9,890 nt of DNA, from contig DASSJI010000258.1 in the NCBI GenBank assembly GCA_035691285.1, positions 1-9,890 on the forward strand, read 5' to 3'. Of this stretch, positions 6,544 to 9,890 are shown one piece after another. How positions within the stretch are numbered: the first letter of the stretch is position 1; the number at the start of each line of letters is the position of its first letter. Position numbers and translations under genes: made by a program. This DNA comes from DATFEN01 sp035691285 (GTDB taxonomy: Bacteria > Acidobacteriota > Vicinamibacteria > Fen-336). The notes below the pieces were generated by a model. The model was not told the origin of the DNA, ran no database searches, and saw only the letters and a list, made by a program, of their open reading frames with translations.

Positions 6544-7734
6544 ATGCGCAAGGACCTGACGACACCCGCTCCTATCCCCAGGGCCGCCCTCGAGAGGGTA
6601 TTCCTGCCGGCGAGTCAGGGCGGCCGACTGCTCCCGCAGGAGGCCTACACGTCGCAGGAGGTCCTCGAGTGGGAGAGGCTGCACGTCTTCGAGGGCTCGT
6701 GGGTGTGCGCGGGCACGGCCGCGAACCTGGCCAGGCCGGGCGACCAGACGGCCACCCGCGTGGGCCGCGACACGATCCTGCTGGTCCGCGGCGAGGACGA
6801 GCGCATCCGCGGATTCTTCAACGTCTGCCGGCACCGCGCCCACGAGCTGCTCCAGGCCGGCGAGTGCCGCAACGGCAGGGCGCTGCGCTGTCCGTACCAC
6901 GGCTGGACGTACAAGCTGGACGGCAGCTTGCGGGCCGAGGTGAAGGGCCACCACGTGCCCGGGTTCGATCCTGCCGCCGAGGGCCTCGTGCCGGCGCGTG
7001 TCGAGGTGTGGCACGGCTGGATCTTCGTCAACGCCTCGGGCGACGCGCCGCCCTTCTCCGAGTGGGTCGGCGAGCTGGAGCCGATCGTGGCTCCTTACGA
7101 GCCCGAGCGGCTGAGGCGGGGGGCCCGGCACGAGTACGAGATCGCCGCGAACTGGAAGCTGATCTGCGAGAACTACCACGAGTGCTACCACTGCCCCAAC
7201 ATCCACCCGCAGCTGTGTCGCGTCAGCCCGCCCGACAGCGGAGACAACTACGACCGCCAGGGCGCCTTCGTGGGCGGGTTGATGGACCTCGTGCCGCACG
7301 CGGTGACGATGTCCTTCGACGGACACAGCGACGGCGTGCCCCTGCGCGGGCTGTCGGCCGAGGGCCTGCGGGTGGTGCACTACTACCACCTGTTCTCCAA
7401 CGTCCTGATCTCCCTGCATCCGGACTACGTGATGACGCACCGCATGGAGCCGATCTCGACCAACCGCACCAGGGTCGAGTGCGAGTGGCTGTTCGCGCCG
7501 GAGGCGCTCGAGAAGCCCGGCTTCAGCCCGAAGTTCGCCGAGGAGTTCTGGGACGAGACCAACTGGCAGGACTGGCGCGCCGTGGAGAGCGTTCAGCGCG
7601 GCATCGAGTCGCGCGGCTACATCCCCGGCACGCTGACGCCCCGCGAGGACGCCGTCCATCACTTCGTGACCCGGATCGCCCGCGGCTACCTCGAGGGAAG
7701 GCTGACGCCGCAGGCCGCCGCCGTTCCTTCCTGA
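6544..7734 (+). CDS. Rieske non-heme iron oxygenase, alpha subunit (carnitine/choline/betaine oxygenase-like)
   Basis: A complete 396-residue oxygenase alpha subunit. The [2Fe-2S] Rieske centre is C95-x-H97 and C116-x-x-H119 (VCRH ... CPYHGW). The C-terminal catalytic domain holds the mononuclear iron ligands H216 and H221 in ECYHCPNIHP, and D343 in NWQDW. The residue expected to bridge the two iron centres is Glu213, as Glu205 is in carnitine oxygenase CntA; most ring-hydroxylating enzymes use Asp. Together with the ENYHECYHCP signature this places it nearest enzymes that oxidise quaternary ammonium compounds (CntA, choline monooxygenase, glycine betaine demethylase GbcA). The reaction would be O2- and electron-dependent hydroxylation, often followed by C-N cleavage. 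No ferredoxin or flavin reductase partner is encoded in the window. It is 3 nt downstream of the aminotransferase. Substrate is inferred only at class level. Confidence 0.92.
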   Translation: MRKDLTTPAPIPRAALERVFLPASQGGRLLPQEAYTSQEVLEWERLHVFEGSWVCAGTAANLARPGDQTATRVGRDTILLVRGEDERIRGFFNVCRHRAHELLQAGECRNGRALRCPYHGWTYKLDGSLRAEVKGHHVPGFDPAAEGLVPARVEVWHGWIFVNASGDAPPFSEWVGELEPIVAPYEPERLRRGARHEYEIAANWKLICENYHECYHCPNIHPQLCRVSPPDSGDNYDRQGAFVGGLMDLVPHAVTMSFDGHSDGVPLRGLSAEGLRVVHYYHLFSNVLISLHPDYVMTHRMEPISTNRTRVECEWLFAPEALEKPGFSPKFAEEFWDETNWQDWRAVESVQRGIESRGYIPGTLTPREDAVHHFVTRIARGYLEGRLTPQAAAVPS

Positions 7735-7737
7735 GGG

Positions 7738-7756
7738 GGCCGCCGGGTTCGGCGCC
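7738..7756 (+). terminator. Weak GC-rich hairpin after the oxygenase gene
   Basis: CGCCG (7741-7745), a GGTT loop and CGGCG (7750-7754) form a perfect 5-bp stem that could be extended by two pairs across a bulged C at 7740. It starts a few bases after the TGA stop but has no U-tract, so it is at best a weak terminator or a 3' stabilising hairpin. The rest of the 66-nt gap to the GTPase gene shows nothing definite. Confidence 0.25.
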
Positions 7757-7800
7757 TTGACGCGCTCGCGCCGCGGATCCACGATCGGGAGTCGGGGTCG

Positions 7801-8811
7801 ATGCCGGCGAACCTCTCCCCCGAGTACAAGAGCGCGGAGGCCGCGTACCGGCGGGCCCGCGATCCCAGGGAGCGCCTCGAGCGCCTGCGCGAGATGCTCA
7901 GCTCCATCCCCAAGCACAAGGGGACGGAGCACCTCCAGGCCGAGATCAAGTCACGGATCAAGGAGCTGACCGAGGAGGTCGCTGCACCCAGGAAGGCCGG
8001 CGCGCGCACTGGGCCGGCCCTCGTCGTCCACCCGGAAGGGGCGGCGCAGGTGCCCCTGCTGGGTCCGCCGAACGTGGGGAAGTCGCTGCTCCACGCGCGC
8101 CTGACAGGCTCGCACGCCGTGGTGGGGACGTACCCCTTCACCACGCGGGTCCCGCTCCCGGGGATGCTGCCCTGGGAGGACGTGCAGATCCAGCTCGTCG
8201 ACCTGCCGCCGATCTCCGCAGAGTCCATGGAGGCGTGGATGCCCGGGGCCCTGGAGCAGGCCGACGCCGCCCTGCTGGTCGTGGACCTCAGCGAGCCCGA
8301 CTGCATCGAGCAGGTCGACACGATCCGGCATCGGCTGGAGGAGAAGCGGGTCACGCTGCTGGAAGCCGGGCCGCCACCGGCGGCCGCGGATGCTTTGGAC
8401 GAAGCGTTCCGGACACGGCTTCCCACGCTCCTCGTCGCAAACAAGAGCGATCGGCTCGCCGATCCGGAAAGCGAGCTCGAGGCCTTCATGGAGCTCGAGG
8501 GCGTGGGCTTCCCGGCCCTGGCGGTATCGGCCGAGAAAGGCGCCGGCCTCGAAGCCGTCGGGCGCCGACTGTTCGAGATGCTCGGCGTGGTGCGCGTCTA
8601 CACGCGCGTGCCGGGCCACGCCGTCGACCACGCCCACCCCTTCACGCTGCGCCGGGGCGCGACCGTGCGCGACGTCGCCTTCCTCGTGCACCGCGGAATG
8701 GCCAGCGCGTTGAAGCACGCGCGGCTCTGGGGCAGCGCCGAGTTCGCCGGCCAGCAGGTGAGCCCCGAGCATCCGGTGCGGGACCGCGACGTGGTCGAGC
8801 TGCACTGGTAA
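7801..8811 (+). CDS. DRG/Obg-like GTPase with C-terminal TGS domain
   Basis: A complete 336-residue GTPase of the Obg-HflX superfamily, nearest the DRG-like group, presumed to act on ribosomes or translation. Residues about 6-60 form a charged helical region, with IPKHKGTEHL resembling the DRG N-terminal helix-turn-helix. The G domain has G1 GPPNVGKS (88-95), a G2-like TYPFTT (110-115), G3 DLPP (134-137), G4 NKSD (214-217) and G5 SAE (243-245). A TGS domain occupies about 264-336 and ends in VELHW. The G3 motif has Pro where the canonical DxxG has Gly. The Obg glycine-rich domain is absent. A GGGAG at 7787-7791, 9 nt before the ATG, is a plausible ribosome-binding site. It is 66 nt after the oxygenase, so read-through or its own promoter are both possible. 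A metabolic link to the upstream genes is not evident. Confidence 0.88.
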   Translation: MPANLSPEYKSAEAAYRRARDPRERLERLREMLSSIPKHKGTEHLQAEIKSRIKELTEEVAAPRKAGARTGPALVVHPEGAAQVPLLGPPNVGKSLLHARLTGSHAVVGTYPFTTRVPLPGMLPWEDVQIQLVDLPPISAESMEAWMPGALEQADAALLVVDLSEPDCIEQVDTIRHRLEEKRVTLLEAGPPPAAADALDEAFRTRLPTLLVANKSDRLADPESELEAFMELEGVGFPALAVSAEKGAGLEAVGRRLFEMLGVVRVYTRVPGHAVDHAHPFTLRRGATVRDVAFLVHRGMASALKHARLWGSAEFAGQQVSPEHPVRDRDVVELHW

Positions 8812-8825
8812 CGATCCGAAGCACT

Positions 8826-8841
8826 GCGTCCTCAGGGACGC
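8826..8841 (+). terminator. Perfect hairpin downstream of the GTPase gene
   Basis: GCGTCC (8826-8831) pairs perfectly with GGACGC (8836-8841) across a TCAG loop, 14 nt after the GTPase stop. There is no run of T afterwards, so intrinsic termination would be unconventional. Its position before the promoter-like sequence of the next gene fits a transcription-unit boundary. Confidence 0.35.
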
Positions 8842-8880
8842 GCCGGCGGATCCCGGCATGGGACGCTGGCCCGCACCAAG

Positions 8881-8909
8881 CCGGTTGACACCCCTGCTGC
8901 ATACCGGTT
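8881..8909. repeat. CCGGTT direct repeat flanking the Uma2 promoter spacer
   Basis: CCGGTT occurs at 8881-8886 and 8904-8909, 23 nt apart start to start, a little over two helical turns. The first copy overlaps the -35-like TTGACA and the second ends just before the extended -10. A third copy lies inside the gene at 9101-9106 within the palindrome CAACCGGTTG (9098-9107). Could be binding half-sites or chance in GC-rich DNA. Confidence 0.3.
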
Positions 8910-8918
8910 TGCTATCAT
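8885..8918 (+). promoter_or_regulatory. Promoter of the Uma2 gene with extended -10, probably leaderless
   Basis: A consensus TTGACA is at 8885-8890 and an extended -10, TGC-TATCAT, is at 8910-8918. The spacer between hexamers is 22 nt, too long for a standard sigma-70 promoter, so either the TTGACA is coincidental or the extended -10 acts alone. TATCAT ends exactly 7 nt before the GTG start at 8926, so transcription would begin at the start codon. This stretch is also noticeably AT-richer than its surroundings. Confidence 0.5.
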
Positions 8919-8925
8919 CGGCTCG

Positions 8926-9495
8926 GTGTCCACCGCGCGAGGCCTCCACTATACGCACGCTGAGTACCTCGCTCTCGAAGAGGAGAGCTCGGTGCGCCAC
9001 GAGTACCTCGCCGGCGAGATCTATGCGATGGCGGGAGGGTCTCCTGATCACGCGGCGCTGGCGGCAATGGTCATCGCGCTCCTCGGCAGGCAGCCTCCAA
9101 CCGGTTGCCGAGTGTTCACGTCCGACCTGCGTGTGCAGACGGTCTCGGGGCTGTCGACGTACCCGGATGTGAGCGTCGTCTGCGGGAGGACCCAGCGCGC
9201 CGCCAACGATCCCCACGCTGTCGTGAATCCGGTCCTCATCGCCGAGATCACCAGCAACTCGACCGAGGACTACGACCGCGGCGAGAAGCTGCAGCACTAC
9301 AAGAGCCTGCCCACCCTGCGGGAGGTCCTGATTGCCTCCCACCGCGAGCCGCTGCTCAGCTTGTGGAGGCGTGAGGAGCAGGGCTGGACCGAGGTTCGTG
9401 CGTCCCGTGGCGAGACGCTCGAGCTCAGAAGCCTCGCGATGCGGCTGGCCGTCGACGACGTCTATCGCGACGCCCTCGAGGACGCCGCCGTCTAG
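8926..9495 (+). CDS. Uma2-family protein (DUF820, PD-(D/E)XK nuclease fold)
   Basis: A complete 189-residue protein starting at GTG. It shows the Uma2/DUF820 layout: N-terminal 'YTHAEYLALEEESSVRHEYLAGEIYAM', in which Glu and Tyr residues of the ExxYEYxxGxxxAM-type motif are recognisable. A central SDLRV strand and YPDVSVVCG supply the catalytic-type Asp. NPVLIAEITSNSTEDYDRGEKLQHY follows, with the Glu of AEI, and Lys of GEKLQHY as the conserved basic residue. The fold is a restriction-endonuclease-like core, but the biological role of the family is not established; it is expanded in Cyanobacteria and some other lineages. It appears monocistronic with its own promoter and no antitoxin or methyltransferase partner. 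The start is fixed by the -10 placement; no Shine-Dalgarno is visible. The TAG stop shares CTAG (9492-9495) with the convergent deacylase. Confidence 0.88.
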   Translation: MSTARGLHYTHAEYLALEEESSVRHEYLAGEIYAMAGGSPDHAALAAMVIALLGRQPPTGCRVFTSDLRVQTVSGLSTYPDVSVVCGRTQRAANDPHAVVNPVLIAEITSNSTEDYDRGEKLQHYKSLPTLREVLIASHREPLLSLWRREEQGWTEVRASRGETLELRSLAMRLAVDDVYRDALEDAAV

Positions 9496-9890
9496 CGGCT
9501 GGGCCGGTAGCCGGGCCCGCGCAGGACGCGGCCGGGGCGGGCCGCGGTGATGGTTCCGCCGTCCACCACGAGCTGGCCGTTCACCGCGACGTAGGGGATG
9601 CCCTCGCTGTAGTGCAGGGGGTCGGCGTAGGTCGAGCGGGAGCGCACCGTCTCGGGGTCGAAGGCCACGAGGTCGGCAGCCATCCCCGGACGCAGCACGC
9701 CTCGGTCGTGGAGCCGCATGCGCGCGGCCGGCAGCGAGGTCATCTTGCGCACGGCCTCCTCGAGGGTCAGCAGCTTCTCGTCGCGCACGTAGTGGCCGAG
9801 GATGCGCGCCGCCGAGCCCCAGGCCCGCGGGTGCGACTTCTCCTTCGAGTAGACGCCGTCCTCCGCCCGCGCGCTCGAGTCCGTGCAGAA
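9492..9890 (-). CDS. N-acyl-D-amino-acid deacylase (D-aminoacylase family), C-terminal part
   Basis: The frame is open to the right edge, so the N-terminal part lies outside the window; 132 residues are visible of a family that is usually about 480-540 long. It belongs to the amidohydrolase superfamily, D-aminoacylase branch, which removes the acyl group from N-acyl-D-amino acids. Family features in order are KSHPRAWGSAARILGHYVRDE, where relatives have the HPRSYGTFPRVLGRYV-type segment; LTLEEAVRKMTSLPAARM; the beta-domain DRGVLRPGMAADLVAFDPETV; and the terminal DPLHYSEGIPYVAVNGQLVVDGG. The metal site and most of the barrel are outside the window, so activity cannot be judged from here. It converges on the Uma2 gene, overlapping it by 4 nt. 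Confidence 0.88.
   Translation of the reverse strand, partial: FCTDSSARAEDGVYSKEKSHPRAWGSAARILGHYVRDEKLLTLEEAVRKMTSLPAARMRLHDRGVLRPGMAADLVAFDPETVRSRSTYADPLHYSEGIPYVAVNGQLVVDGGTITAARPGRVLRGPGYRPSR

Noticed and set aside
7757..7785. TTGACG followed at 17 nt by CACGAT as a promoter for the GTPase gene
   Set aside because: The -10 matches only three of six positions; too weak to list as a feature, though an internal promoter is not excluded.
5119..7932. A 937-codon open frame on the minus strand opposite the aminotransferase and oxygenase genes
   Set aside because: It shows no recognisable domain, has low-complexity Arg/Ala/Val/Gly/Asp-rich composition, and runs antisense to two well-supported enzymes. 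High GC suppresses stop codons in such frames.
7951..9342. 463-codon minus-strand frame opposite the GTPase and Uma2 genes
   Set aside because: Antisense to two genes with clear motifs and spanning their intergenic promoter; judged non-coding.
1..9890. tRNA, rRNA, CRISPR arrays, insertion sequences or prophage genes
   Set aside because: No spaced repeat arrays, transposase motifs or structural RNA signatures were seen on reading; gaps between genes are all below 150 bases.

Overview
The window is about 70% GC by eye, tightly packed and without phage or insertion-sequence genes. Its gene content is a Pkn-type Ser/Thr kinase fused to PD40 beta-propeller repeats, a DRG-like TGS GTPase, a Uma2 nuclease, a Rieske oxygenase and two amidohydrolases. 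This suggests a chromosomal piece of an uncultured soil-type bacterium such as Rokubacteria/Methylomirabilota, Acidobacteria or Binatota-like lineages. That assignment is an impression from gene style, not a demonstrated taxonomy.

Layout: (1) 1-549 (+) is the C-terminal part of a YtcJ-type amidohydrolase. (2) 546-5034 (-) looks like one three-gene operon, read right to left: a single-domain globin (4627-5034), an 897-residue membrane-anchored Ser/Thr kinase with a PD40 propeller (1930-4623), and an FAD-dependent DAO-family amine oxidoreductase (546-1928). The spacings are only 3 and 1 nt. (3) 5035-5178 is a divergent control region with an AT-rich island and a perfect 7-bp inverted repeat. 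(4) 5179-7734 (+) is a bicistron of a class III PLP aminotransferase and a Rieske non-heme iron oxygenase whose active site resembles that of carnitine/choline/betaine oxygenases. (5) 7801-8811 (+) is a DRG/Obg-like GTPase with a C-terminal TGS domain. (6) 8926-9495 (+) is a Uma2-family (PD-(D/E)XK fold) protein. (7) 9492-9890 (-) is the C-terminal part of an N-acyl-D-amino-acid deacylase.

Read together, four of the eight genes (DAO oxidoreductase, aminotransferase, Rieske oxygenase, D-aminoacylase) are enzymes that act on amines or amino-acid derivatives, so the neighbourhood may serve catabolism of N-substituted amines. The globin-kinase pair would be a plausible oxygen or nitric oxide input to it. 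That link is inference from position only.

The points most worth a second look are: a complete VHb-like globin with no ATG, GTG or TTG start in its open frame but a strong Shine-Dalgarno before an ACG; the globin-kinase-oxidoreductase operon itself; two genes with a -10-like hexamer ending exactly 7 nt before the start codon (possible leaderless mRNAs); and two convergent gene pairs that share a single CTAG as both stop codons.
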